Shown here: positions 15,101 through 22,788 of the stretch, one piece after another
How positions within the stretch are numbered: position 1 is the stretch's first letter
Layout: every line of letters begins with the position of its first letter
Source: Roseovarius sp. 217
GTDB taxonomy: Bacteria; Pseudomonadota; Alphaproteobacteria; Rhodobacterales; Rhodobacteraceae
Length of the DNA: 35,330 nucleotides
Assembly: GCF_000152845.1 (NCBI RefSeq)
Contig: NZ_CH902586.1
Coordinates: forward strand, 190,606-225,935
Direction of reading: 5' to 3'
Made by a program: the position numbers and the translations under genes
Notes under the pieces: model-generated
What the model was told of the DNA's origin: nothing
Seen by the model: the letters and a program-made list of their open reading frames with translations, nothing else
Databases searched by the model: none

Positions 15101-15444
15101 ATCCATCACAACCTTGTCCTTTGAGTTCGCGGGGCACCAAAGGATCCATCCCCAAAGAAGGAGTCTTCAACCAAGAGCGTGGCCGGGAGGCTGGCGGCGT
15201 TAGAAGCATCAGCGGGACAATCGGCTCCTGACGTTGGGCGACCATCCCCCGCTCGCCATTCCCTTCCTTGCCCCGAATTCTGTCTTCGAGATCAACCCGC
15301 GAGGGGTCGGACTACGGGCAAGCCCGTGCCGCCGGGTGGATTCGGACGAGCCGAACGCACCCGGTGATGTCAGCCAGTATTCGGGCCTTCGAGGTCCTGT
15401 CGCGCGGGGGATGGTCCCCCGCCTCCAAGACAGGAGCCAAACAG
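15101..15444. other. Non-coding stretch ahead of the 54-aa gene
   Basis: I see no convincing gene here. The main structure is a long hairpin at 15332-15364: CCGGGTG pairs with CACCCGG, and inside it TTCGG pairs with CCGAA around ACGAG. This could terminate upstream transcription or be part of a structured leader. The leader hairpin described at 15395-15436 follows. An in-frame ATG at 15367 would extend the 54-aa protein to 80 residues by reading through that hairpin; I consider this less likely. Confidence 0.5.
15395..15436 (+). promoter_or_regulatory. Leader hairpin sequestering the 54-aa gene's ribosome site
   Basis: TCCTGTC (15395-15401) pairs with GACAGGA (15429-15435), enclosing a second perfect stem GCGGGGG (15404-15410) / CCCCCGC (15416-15422). 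The 3' strand of the outer stem contains most of the Shine-Dalgarno AGGAG (15432-15436), which is 8 bases from ATG 15445. Folding should therefore repress translation. A hairpin with the same plan precedes ssb at 19675. Confidence 0.6.
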
Positions 15445-15609
15445 ATGTCCCGCAAAGATGCTCACGCCTTCGCCGCCTCTCTCGCCGCCACGCTCATGGT
15501 CTCGATCGTCGTCTTCCAGGCAGGAGATGGAACCTTTGGCGCCGTCCCCGCCGATGAAATCGACGGAGACGAGGTCGTGATCGTTTCGGAGTACGATCCC
15601 TTCGGGTGA
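15445..15609 (+). CDS. 54-aa small protein with hydrophobic segment
   Basis: The product starts MSRKDAHAFAASLAATLMVSIVVFQAGDGTFGAVPADEIDGDEVVIVSEYDPFG. A short basic N-terminus is followed by a hydrophobic stretch of about 14-16 residues (SLAATLMVSIVVFQ) and an acidic tail. It could therefore be a small inner-membrane or exported protein; the segment is short for a full membrane span. ATG 15445 is chosen for its AGGAG at 8 bases and because the preceding bases form a leader hairpin. A perfect terminator hairpin overlaps the stop codon. No homologue is recognised. A dedicated leader and terminator argue that it is real. Confidence 0.6.
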   Translation: MSRKDAHAFAASLAATLMVSIVVFQAGDGTFGAVPADEIDGDEVVIVSEYDPFG

Positions 15610-15625
15610 GGCTTCGGCCTCACTT
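15606..15625 (+). terminator. Intrinsic terminator of the 54-aa gene
   Basis: GTGAGGC (15606-15612), TTCG tetraloop, GCCTCAC (15617-15623): a perfect 7-bp stem with a stable UUCG loop followed by TTCTC. The stop codon TGA lies inside the 5' arm. Confidence 0.65.
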
Positions 15626-15982
15626 CTCGAGGGCCGGGGCGCGGCGCAGTCGCGCCGCCAGGTCTATCTCCGGCCGCGTGATCGGCGGTGCCGATCTGAG
15701 AAACGCCTGTAGGACATCAGGGCAGATCGTACTGCCCACAGGATGGTTTCCGGACTTTCGCTGCGCATCGCACGAGTGACCGCGATGCGCTAAGGCGACC
15801 GACAGGGTGGAGGGCGAAAAAAGGCCGTCTGACGCGACGCATTCAGAATAGTTCCTTTAGTACAGGAAGTCAGCCAATGGACCTGTAACCTGACCGACGC
15901 TTGGAAAGCCGCGGTCAAGTAGAGGAAAGAAGGCCTCGACGGCCCAAACAATCACTGAATTAAATTTATCTTAGCACATCAT
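15626..15982. other. Structured intergenic region, no gene
   Basis: No reading frame here is credible. Three strong pairings are visible. GGCGCG / CGCGCC lies around 15637-15656, enclosed by GGCCGG / CCGGCC. CCTGT (15706-15710) / ACAGG (15738-15742) encloses GGGCAG (15720-15725) / CTGCCC (15732-15737). GCGCATCG / CGATGCGC lies around 15762-15791. The region then becomes AT-rich toward the ABC-3C operon. It might be a structured RNA or a protein-binding centromere/transfer site; I cannot decide. Confidence 0.4.
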
Positions 15983-17710
15983 CTAAAATCTAATACCGAA
16001 GAGACCGCCGCCTGCATCGTCCGACAGTCGTGTCGACATAATAAATTCAGTAGGATCAAAAATCTCTTCTCCGCTAATCTCTTCTTCGTGCTTGATCTTC
16101 TGCAAGTCATCCGAGTTCATGGCAACGATATATTGAACGCCAAGTTGTTCGGACTTCGACTGAGCTAACTTGAGAGCAAGACCAATCTGTCGACCGTCGA
16201 CACCATCGAAAATATGACTGTCATGGATCAAGAAACCCGGAAACCGGTCATTCTTCTTCGCGGCCTCGACAAGCAACCAATCAAAGCAGAATACCTACAT
16301 ATGATTCTTGCCTCCACTCTTTTTTCCAACAATGTCAGTCTCGATCGAGAGGCCAGCAACTCCTCGTGATTTACCTAAGATAAGCTGGCCCGGTTTGTCA
16401 TAGAGGAACTTTGATGTTTCGCCAAAAGCCTGAACCGCAAACTTCCTAGCCGCCTCTCTTTCAATGACATCCTGACCGATCAAATCTACAAGGTCGGTGA
16501 TTTCCCGACCCAACCGCTTACGATCTTCTTCCACGTCCCTAAACCGTGGGATTTGTTTTCGAAGATCAGCTTGTTCAGCTTCTAGCCGATTTAAGTCAGA
16601 CTGCAAAAGCGTCAGTCGCTCAATCGCGATCCCTGAACGAAGCAATGTAAGCTTGTCCTTTAGGCTGTCCTGCAACCTGTTGATTTCCGTCTTGCGAGAA
16701 GCCAAACGCTGCTGCGCATTCCTCTTTTCACGGCGGAGGTGCAATTCGCGGTTCTTTGCTACCTGCGCATGAAACGCTTCAACTTGTTCAAACCGTTTTT
16801 TAACCTGATCGGAGAAAAATATTCCCGCTTGTTCATAGACGCTCCTTAAATCGGATGCAGAGGCGTCTTCTACCTCTTTAAGCGCCTGATCGATACTCTC
16901 CACAAGGTCCAAGTCTTCAAGATTGGCCTCGTTCAAGTCACGAATGCGGCCTGTGAGTTCATTCGCTGTGACCTCGTGCTGGCGATAACCGTCAACTACC
17001 GACGCGGATGTAACTTCTTGCCGCTTTGTTTCAATTTCTGTATCAAGCAAGTCCAATCGCGCCTGCATTTTATTAACGTCCAAAGCGCCATCAGTTAGGT
17101 AGCCATTCTTAATCATTTTCGCCAATGTATCAGCGTCTTTCTTCTGATCTTTCTTAATCTGCAGTTTCTGAGGCAGCCGCCAGTCAAATCCTAGGAGGTA
17201 TGAAAGACTGACTTGGCTATCCCAGTCCTGTTGCGATGAACTGTTCATTTTGGGGCTAGCAAAGCCGCCGTTGCGCTCTTTGCGCACAAAATATGAAAAC
17301 AGCGCCCCGAACTTGGGTCCGTAAGTTTGAGCGGTGTCTTCCTCTGAGAGTGAAAACCACCTCAACGATAACTCCTTGCGAAGGTTCTTTGGCGTAATAG
17401 CAGTTCCATCTTTTGTTAGGTCGTCGGATTTAGGATTGCTCTTCTTGCAAATCACAAATTCAGAGCCGCCATCAGAAAACTTGCCACAGAATTCAGCTCC
17501 AATTATTTCAGGTTTGTGGAAGTCATCCTCCGCATTTCTCTTTTCAGCCAAAAGGTAATGGACTAGCTCGATAAAGCTTGTTTTGCCAGTTCCGTTTCGA
17601 GTTTCTTTCGCACCAGATGTCTCATGGCGCTCAGCTACAAGTATGTTGAGTCCGCTCTTGAAGTGGAGTGGCTTGAAAGTGGCGAGTGTGCTGGTGATTT
17701 CTGAAATCAT
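15983..17710 (-). pseudogene. DUF2326 ABC/SMC-like ATPase of an ABC-3C system, interrupted by an in-frame TAG
   Basis: One frame of 576 codons runs from ATG 17710 to the stop at 15983 with a single internal TAG at 16297-16295. The first part (471 aa) has the P-loop RNGTGKTS (38-45), then long coiled coil (about 180-430), like SMC/RecN ATPases. After the TAG the same frame continues VFCFDWLLVEAAKKNDRFPGFLIHDSHIFDGVDGRQ, the DUF2326 segment carrying Walker B and signature functions. The expected residue at the stop is probably Gln (CAG to TAG). The truncated protein would lack a complete ATP site, so the system is likely inactive unless the stop is suppressed or is a sequencing error. ATG overlaps the upstream gene by 4 bases. 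Confidence 0.82.
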
Positions 17711-17949
17711 TGATTCATCTTCTTTATCAAACCAGACTCGAATCTGATCGCCCCAATAGAAAACAAGAAATCCATAGCCAACAGAAACCAGTCGAAGTGA
17801 ATCGTTGACAGTTCATTCTCTCGCCTACCTTCTTGAAGGTCGCTAAACAGGCGTGAAACGGTCTTGTCTCGATCCAGTAACGCAAGAACCTCTGCTCCTA
17901 CGCCTATGAGAGCATTTTCGGTCTTAATGTGTTTGGTGGGCATCAACAT
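17707..17949 (-). CDS. ABC-3C middle component, MC6-like
   Basis: The 80-aa protein (MLMPTKHIKTENALIGVGAEVLALLDRDKTVSRLFSDLQ, then STIHFDWFLLAMDFLFSIGAIRFESGLIKKMN) has the size and winged-helix-like pattern of the small middle component of ABC-three-component systems. This type is the one that accompanies DUF2326 ATPases. It lies between the C-terminal-domain protein and the ATPase, overlapping them by 7 and 4 bases respectively, so all three are translationally coupled. In these predicted conflict systems the middle component is thought to bridge the ATPase and the effector. Assignment rests on context and fold pattern more than on motifs. Confidence 0.7.
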   Translation of the reverse strand: MLMPTKHIKTENALIGVGAEVLALLDRDKTVSRLFSDLQEGRRENELSTIHFDWFLLAMDFLFSIGAIRFESGLIKKMNQ

Positions 17950-18848
17950 GGAGCAACCTGCGGCACATTTTCGAAAATATCACAGGCGTCCAAGTAATAT
18001 GCCACGATCACATATGCAGCGGCTGATGCTGTGGCAGTCTCACCGCCACCACAGAAAACAAGTAGCTTGCCCAATATTTCGTCGGGGTCGTATCCAAACT
18101 CTTTAAGTTCGATGTATTTAGCACGCATTTCGGCTTGAACGATCGAGGCGTTCTGAGGGTTCGACATCCCCGCAATATATCTATCCACTACATCAATGTG
18201 GGGTCGCGCGCGTCGAATGTCATACTTCGAATCTGGGCTCAGCCTGTTGAAGTCAAGCTTTGACTCGTCTGGTATGTCGCCAAAATTCATTGGATCAGGG
18301 TCAACGCGACGGGCTTCCACAATTTTTTTGAGAAGTGGCCGTATATGAGCCATCTGAATTTCACTAAAGTTTAGGCTTGCTGATGGATATACATCAATCA
18401 TCTGCTGCATGGACAATCTGTCGTGCAGCTCGTCTTTCAAGAAACTGCGGCCGGCAGTTGAAATTTTTAGCGCAGGGTATTCCTTCCTGAGTTCCTCCAG
18501 TTTGTCACTGGCTGACGTCGGCAGTCCTTCAACATTGTTGTGAACCAAGACCCATTCACTCAGATTTGGCCAGTAATTTAGAACTTCTGGAAAGCTATCG
18601 GCGATTTTGGCCTTTGCTTTTTCGGCGAATGTCTTAGGGGATTCTGGTGCGTAGCACTGGAAAATCGTTTCTGTTGATATTCTCCTGCCATCGCTCTTCT
18701 TGTCGCCGTGTCGTCCCCCTGCTTTGATCAATTCAAAGTCGGTCCCGTAGACCCTAGAAGCCATACGAGCAAACCAGTCTTCAAACCTCGTCTGACTCAA
18801 CGTTGCAAAAGCGTTGTCGAAGTGAATATCAAAGTCGATCTTCTTCAT
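17943..18848 (-). CDS. ABC-3C effector/CTD protein with nuclease-like N-terminus
   Basis: This 301-aa protein begins MKKIDFDIHFDNAFATLSQTRFEDWFARMASRVYGTDFELIKAGGRHGDKKSDGRRISTETIFQCYAPES. Glu23, the GDKKSDG turn (48-54) and QCYAPE (64-69) form the pattern of a restriction-endonuclease-like domain as found in ABC-3C effector proteins. The C-terminal half (about 150-300) corresponds to the conserved CTD (YDIRRARPHIDVVDRYIAGM and GYDPDEILGKLLVFCGGGETATASAAAYVIVAYYLDACDIFENVP). It is the first gene of the operon. In the proposed mechanism the ATPase senses invading or damaged nucleic acid and licenses this nuclease. Start ATG 18848. The AT-richer codon use contrasts with ssb and repC, a sign of transfer. 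Confidence 0.78.
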   Translation of the reverse strand: MKKIDFDIHFDNAFATLSQTRFEDWFARMASRVYGTDFELIKAGGRHGDKKSDGRRISTETIFQCYAPESPKTFAEKAKAKIADSFPEVLNYWPNLSEWVLVHNNVEGLPTSASDKLEELRKEYPALKISTAGRSFLKDELHDRLSMQQMIDVYPSASLNFSEIQMAHIRPLLKKIVEARRVDPDPMNFGDIPDESKLDFNRLSPDSKYDIRRARPHIDVVDRYIAGMSNPQNASIVQAEMRAKYIELKEFGYDPDEILGKLLVFCGGGETATASAAAYVIVAYYLDACDIFENVPQVAPC

Positions 18849-18976
18849 GAGACACTTCTACCCTCCGCACTCGTGTGATTTTGCACACTGCATGATCGAT
18901 CGCAATGGACTAGGACCGGTCATCGGCTGCGTTGGGCACGAATTTCGGCAATGGGTCGATCGCGTAGGTCAAGCCT

Positions 18977-19297
18977 TCAACTGATGGCCATATCGCTCGC
19001 GGTCTTTCCCGCCTCCAACGCCTCCACGAACCACTGTGGTTTGCGCCCTCGGCCCGACCAGGTGAGTGTCGGGTTCTCGGGGTGCCGGTATTTCGCCGCG
19101 GCAGGCGCACGGGAGGATTTCGTTTCGGTGCCGACAAGTTCGGACAGGGAGTAGCCCAGATCCCGGGCGAGAGCTTCCACCTTGGCGCGGGCTTCCGCCT
19201 TCTGCCGATCCTCGAATGTGGAAATCGCCTTGGCGACGTCCTTCTGCATTTTCTTCAGCTCGCCGAGCGACAGTGCCTCGAGATCGTAATCAGCCAT
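18977..19297 (-). CDS. H-NS/HvrA-family nucleoid protein
   Basis: The 106-aa product has an N-terminal coiled coil (LEALSLGELKKMQKDVAKAISTFEDRQKAEARAKVEALARDLG, residues 5-48) for oligomerisation. The C-terminal H-NS DNA-binding domain is KYRHPENPTLTWSGRGRKPQWFVEALEAGK, where the TWSGRGRKP loop is the AT-hook-like minor-groove contact. HvrA of Rhodobacter is the closest characterised type I can name. Plasmid-borne H-NS proteins often silence AT-rich acquired genes. Here it lies beside the AT-richer ABC-3C operon, downstream of that operon's promoter. ATG 19297 fits the homology; the ribosome site is weak. Confidence 0.88.
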   Translation of the reverse strand: MADYDLEALSLGELKKMQKDVAKAISTFEDRQKAEARAKVEALARDLGYSLSELVGTETKSSRAPAAAKYRHPENPTLTWSGRGRKPQWFVEALEAGKTASDMAIS

Positions 19298-19722
19298 TGA
19301 TGCAGTCCGTGTCCTGAATGTCCCTGTATCGATAGCCTGTCGCGGGAGGGTGCCGCAACTCCCGGAAGGCTGGGGCAGGGGTGGCGGGGGCTGTTGATCG
19401 CCGGTGTCGTCGCCAGTGAGGTGCGGAACTGGGGGTCAGGCTGTTCCGATGGGCAGGGTGACAGGATCTGGCATGGGCTCCCCGCGCTTCTCTGTCTCCT
19501 GGGCCATCCCTTCGACTGACAATCCCCTAATCCCGTTCGGTTGCCTGCGCGCAACCCCGCTTCAGACCGGGCCGTGTTGCCCCTTTGGGGCTGCCCGCTC
19601 CACCCCGGTCCTCTGGGGGTTTCCGGCGTCCGTTCCGTCCACCGTGCACGCGTCACCCGACGGGCTTTTTCCGGGTCTTGTCGAAGGGACGGTCCCGAAG
19701 ACAGGACACACAGGAGCTTATC
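19298..19722. other. Divergent promoter region of hns and ssb
   Basis: This 425-base gap lies between the divergent H-NS and SSB genes and shows no credible gene. It contains CGGGAG (19343-19348) / CTCCCG (19359-19364), preceded by CCTGTC and followed by GGGGCAGG. That resembles, on the plus strand, the leader hairpin plan seen at 15395 and 19675. It also has GGTTG / CAACC near 19539-19555. I could not fix -35/-10 elements. The last 50 bases are the ssb leader hairpin. Confidence 0.4.
19675..19707 (+). promoter_or_regulatory. ssb leader hairpin
   Basis: GTCTTGTC (19675-19682) pairs with GACAGGAC (19700-19707), one G-U included. A symmetric GAA/GAA internal loop and an inner stem GGGA / TCCC closing a CGG loop follow. 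It ends 4 bases before the AGGAG ribosome site (19712-19716) of ssb. The outline and the GACAGGA 3' strand match the leader at 15395-15436, so both may be read by one regulator. Confidence 0.6.
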
Positions 19723-20127
19723 ATGCAGAACATCGTCATCCTCGCCGGCAACATCGGTCAGACCCCCGAAGTCCGCACCACCCAGGGCGGCACCAAGATC
19801 ACCAACTTCAGCCTCGCCACCTCCCGCCCCCGCCTCTCGGAAGGTCGCGTCCTACGCGACGAGAACGGCTACCGGGTCATGGACACGGAATGGCACCGCA
19901 TCACCTGCTTCAACGGCCTCGGCAAGACGGTCGCGGAGCACTGTGAAAAGGGCATGAAGGTCCTCGTCCACGGCCGCATCCACTACACCAAGTGGATCGA
20001 CAGCATGGGGAACGACCGCTACGGCTGCGAGATCATCGCCGAGAAGGTCGACTTCCTGAGCCGCCCGAAGTCGGCCGAGACCGAAAACCCCGAGCTGGTC
20101 GACCGCGACGACGAGATCCCGTTCTGA
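19723..20127 (+). CDS. ssb: Single-stranded DNA-binding protein
   Basis: The 134-aa protein is a standard OB-fold SSB: MQNIVILAGNIGQTPEVRTTQGGTKITNFSLATS, then TEWHRITCFNGLGKTVAEHCEKGMKVLVHGRIHYTKW and YGCEIIAEKVDFLSRPK. It ends in the acidic tip DRDDEIPF that recruits replication and repair partners. The linker between OB fold and tip is very short, usual for plasmid-encoded SSBs and shorter than chromosomal ones (about 170 aa). Start ATG 19723 has AGGAG 6 bases upstream. Plasmid SSBs support establishment of incoming single-stranded DNA. A strong terminator follows. Confidence 0.95.
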   Translation: MQNIVILAGNIGQTPEVRTTQGGTKITNFSLATSRPRLSEGRVLRDENGYRVMDTEWHRITCFNGLGKTVAEHCEKGMKVLVHGRIHYTKWIDSMGNDRYGCEIIAEKVDFLSRPKSAETENPELVDRDDEIPF

Positions 20128-20151
20128 AAGGAACGGGGTCTCCCCCTCGGG

Positions 20152-20175
20152 CCCGGCGGGGCAACCCGCCGGGTT
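20152..20175 (+). terminator. Intrinsic terminator of ssb
   Basis: CCCGGCGGG (20152-20160), loop GCAA, CCCGCCGGG (20165-20173) then TTC: a perfect 9-bp stem with a GNRA loop 25 bases after the ssb stop. Confidence 0.75.
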
Positions 20176-20323
20176 CGGGTTGATCTCGGCCCTAAGCCCA
20201 CTGTCGGTGCTAAGCAAATGCTCAGTGGCAGCGCTCCCCAAAGCCACCGTCCAGCTTGCAGTAGATGCGCCAATAGGCGACCAAAGCCAAGCTCGAAGCT
20301 GTTAAACTGAGCAGCCTCACAAT

Positions 20324-21232
20324 CTATGCCAGTGCTTTTGCTGTCCCGTTCCTAGAACTCGCCGGAGCTAATGGCCCTCGAACTAGCAACCATTTCCATT
20401 GATATTTTGGATTGAGGCCCAACAGCGTCTGGCGCTGTTCAAGCACTAGGTCGAGCAACTCCTGCGTCAATTTACTATTGCTAGTGTAAATTACAGCGAA
20501 AAAGGTCGAGTAGTCAGTTGAACCGTAAGTGCTCATATCGGCCAATAGACCGTCGACAACATTCGAGAGGTCCGAGGGGGATCGCGCCACCTTGGTTTCG
20601 ACGCACGCCTTGATCATGGGCACTGAAAGGTCCGGCACGTGTCCCTTCAGGGCTGAAGGAAATGCCACCTTGCCGTCAGGAAGCGCATCTTGAAATGCAG
20701 CTTTGATGCACGCGAATAAGATATGCTTGACGTGATGCTCGCTCTTGGGAATTTCGATCATCTTTTTCTGCATTAGAAAGAGAAGCGAATCACCAATGTT
20801 TTGGCAGATCATCCGGAGCCGAACCTGCGGTGAAGTTAGTCCATGGTCTTGTTCTTGAACATCGAGCCCGTAGATTGCGGCGAGCCGTGCCGCCAATGAC
20901 TGCAATACGAGCACATGGACATAGGCTTCCTCTTCATGTTCCTCAATATCATCAACGGGAACTGACACAACGGCAGTTGGATCACGCAGCGCATCCCTAA
21001 TAGCCTCATCGACCAACCCAACCAGTGCCTGAGCCACGGCATCAACGCGCGCAAGCGCGCTCATCGTGTCTGTTGCGCTATTGAGGATGACCTGCATTTC
21101 ACGCCGCTCATCGGCCTCAATGAGGCCTAGTTGGTCGGCCTCTTCGACCGCAAAGAGCCGCAGATTGAGACGAGAAATTAGGTCAAGCGCGCGTAGATAT
21201 AAGCGGCGAGCTTCGTTTCGATTTACGGTCAT
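20324..21232 (-). CDS. Hypothetical protein with PD-(D/E)XK-like nuclease core
   Basis: I do not recognise a named family for this 302-aa protein. Residues 1-180 are mostly helical, with an acidic stretch DDIEEHEEEAYVHV (94-107). Residues 185-290 show a restriction-endonuclease-like order: GHVPDLSV (Asp201), IKACVETKV (Glu212, Lys214), then LLADMSTYGSTDYSTFFAVIYTSNS, that is D-x10-ExK with following strand and helix. This suggests a DNA-acting nuclease. The gene is AT-richer than its neighbours ssb and DUF932 and lies alone between them on the opposite strand, as an acquired cargo gene would. A defence role is inference from domain type and location. The start ATG 21232 has no obvious ribosome site. 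Confidence 0.6.
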   Translation of the reverse strand: MTVNRNEARRLYLRALDLISRLNLRLFAVEEADQLGLIEADERREMQVILNSATDTMSALARVDAVAQALVGLVDEAIRDALRDPTAVVSVPVDDIEEHEEEAYVHVLVLQSLAARLAAIYGLDVQEQDHGLTSPQVRLRMICQNIGDSLLFLMQKKMIEIPKSEHHVKHILFACIKAAFQDALPDGKVAFPSALKGHVPDLSVPMIKACVETKVARSPSDLSNVVDGLLADMSTYGSTDYSTFFAVIYTSNSKLTQELLDLVLEQRQTLLGLNPKYQWKWLLVRGPLAPASSRNGTAKALA

Positions 21233-21387
21233 TGTGAACAGCTTTCAAATTTATCGCGACGAACGGGTCTTGTGATTGCGCTCTGGCAGATAACGCGCCG
21301 ACTTCCAGCGCGTCCAGCGTTCAGTTTAGCGGCTAAGCATGCACCTAGGCGATGTGCAGTGCCGCCGGTCGCGTCCCTCAGAGTGAG

Positions 21388-21455
21388 AGGAGTGCCGGTT
21401 TCCCGGTGACGGGTTTAGGGCTGGGAGAGTGGCTCCCGGCGCCTGTCACGGGAGA
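21388..21455 (+). ncRNA. radC-type leader RNA upstream of DUF932 gene
   Basis: The leader starts GGAGTGCCGGTTT. Outer stem GTGACGGG (21406-21413) pairs with CCTGTCAC (21442-21449), eight pairs with one G-U. Inner stem CTGGGAG (21421-21427) pairs with CTCCCGG (21433-21439) around AGTGG. Compared with the copy at 12234, stem bases differ on both strands while pairing is kept. The RNA ends 6 bases before ATG 21462. This is the gene class with which the radC motif was originally associated. Confidence 0.7.
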
Positions 21456-21461
21456 TAGCCG

Positions 21462-22661
21462 ATGGGCGTTGTAGAAGTTCTGGATCCGGTGCAGCCGACG
21501 CGGGCTGGTGGCTGGAAAGTGGATGTAAGCCGGGGTGAGCGGAACGGGCGGGTGTCGTCCGAATGGTTCAACCGGCCCGATGACGAGCGGTATCTGTCGC
21601 TCGATGATCTCTGGGCCAATGTGAAAGGTCGGTCGGAACGCAGCCGTAGCCGCGTGGTGCAGACGGCGGATATTCGGGTCGAGGCCGCGCGCGACAACCC
21701 CGAGCGGTTTCACCTGATGTTGCCGAAGGCGCAAGAACCGGTCGCGCCCACGCATTGGGCGTTTGGCCAGCTTGCCAGTATCGTTGGCGCGCCTGCCTCC
21801 TACCTGCGGCAGTTGCCTGCGCCGCTGGCGGGGATCAATCTGCAATATGGTCTGACCAACCACCGCGCCGAGCAGGTGAAGACCTTCGAGACCGAAGATG
21901 GCCGCACGGAGTTGCGCGCCGTGACCGGCCCCGATTATGGCCGCATCCACGATTTCGAACTGGTCGAGGCGGTGCAGCGCATCGCGGGCAATGGAACGGG
22001 CGACACGCGCTGGAAGGTGCCGGGCGTGCTCGACTGGTCGACCGGGGTTTACAACCCCGATGTCGAGATCAGCCGCGACACGACCACGCTTTATGCCTCG
22101 GACCGCGATGTCTTCCTGTTCTTGGTCGATGATCGCAACCCGATTGAGGCGGGCAAGCTGCCGGATGGCTCCCCTGATCTCTACTTCCGGGGTTTTTACT
22201 GCTGGAACTCGGAGGTCGGAGCCAAGACGCTCGGCATGGCGAGCTTTTACCTGCGGGCGGTGTGTCAAAACAGGAATCTGTGGGGCGTCGAGGATTTCCA
22301 GGAGATCCGCATCCGGCATTCGAAATACGCCGCCTCCCGCTTTGCCCATGAGGCGGCCCCGGCGCTGACGCGTTTCGCCAATTCCTCGCCGCAGGGGTTT
22401 GTGAACGGCATCAAGGCCGCGCGGCAGCAGATCGTGGCGCGCAGCGATGATGATCGCGCGGATTTCCTGCGCAAGCGGGGCTTCTCGAAGGCGGAGTCCG
22501 GCAAGATCATCGAGAAAGTGCTGATGGAAGAAGGCCGCCCGCCCGAGAGTATCTTCGACTTCGTGCAGGGCATCACGCGGCTTGCGCGCGACAAGACCCA
22601 GCAGGATGCGCGCCTCGACATGGAAGGGCGCGCCAAGAAGCTCCTCGACCGGGTCGGCTGA
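21462..22661 (+). CDS. DUF932 domain protein
   Basis: The 399-aa protein belongs to the DUF932 family of plasmid and phage proteins. Characteristic stretches are HWAFGQLASIVGAPASYLRQLPAPLAGINLQYGL, GPDYGRIHDFELVEAVQRI, LYASDRDVFLFLVDDRNPIEAG, YFRGFYCWNSEVGAKTLGMASFYLRAVCQNRNLWGVEDFQEIRIRHSKYA and a C-terminal helical DDDRADFLRKRGFSKAESGKIIE. Molecular function is not established; an antirestriction-like or DNA-establishment role has been suggested from its neighbours. It is preceded by a radC-type RNA, terminated by a strong hairpin, and followed by radC. GC-rich codon use fits the plasmid backbone. The ribosome site is GGGAGA within the RNA's 3' end. Confidence 0.88.
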   Translation: MGVVEVLDPVQPTRAGGWKVDVSRGERNGRVSSEWFNRPDDERYLSLDDLWANVKGRSERSRSRVVQTADIRVEAARDNPERFHLMLPKAQEPVAPTHWAFGQLASIVGAPASYLRQLPAPLAGINLQYGLTNHRAEQVKTFETEDGRTELRAVTGPDYGRIHDFELVEAVQRIAGNGTGDTRWKVPGVLDWSTGVYNPDVEISRDTTTLYASDRDVFLFLVDDRNPIEAGKLPDGSPDLYFRGFYCWNSEVGAKTLGMASFYLRAVCQNRNLWGVEDFQEIRIRHSKYAASRFAHEAAPALTRFANSSPQGFVNGIKAARQQIVARSDDDRADFLRKRGFSKAESGKIIEKVLMEEGRPPESIFDFVQGITRLARDKTQQDARLDMEGRAKKLLDRVG

Positions 22662-22674
22662 CAGAGCCCCCACG

Positions 22675-22715
22675 CAGCGATCGCCCGACACCGGGGCGGT
22701 CGCTGTAGCTTTTTT
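22675..22715 (+). terminator. Intrinsic terminator of the DUF932 gene
   Basis: CAGCGATCGCCC (22675-22686) pairs with GGGCGGTCGCTG (22694-22705), 12 pairs with one G-U, followed by TAGC and a run of six T. A textbook rho-independent terminator. Confidence 0.9.
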
Positions 22716-22788
22716 CTCAACATGCACGCCGTTGGCTTTGCCCCGAAAGGGCAGGGGGCTTCGGTGTGCGGATTTCAGCGAGACGCCC

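Noticed and set aside
15367..15444. Upstream ATG extending the 54-aa protein to 80 residues
   Set aside because: It would translate through the leader hairpin and has a weaker ribosome site; ATG 15445 has AGGAG at the right distance.
16276..16297. Frameshift in the DUF2326 gene
   Set aside because: Both parts are in the same frame (distance divisible by three) and the residues continue directly after TAG, so it is a nonsense codon and not a frameshift.
22716..22788. radC-type RNA before radC itself
   Set aside because: The gap contains a GCCCC/GGGGC-type pairing but neither the AGTGG-loop hairpin nor the outer stem.
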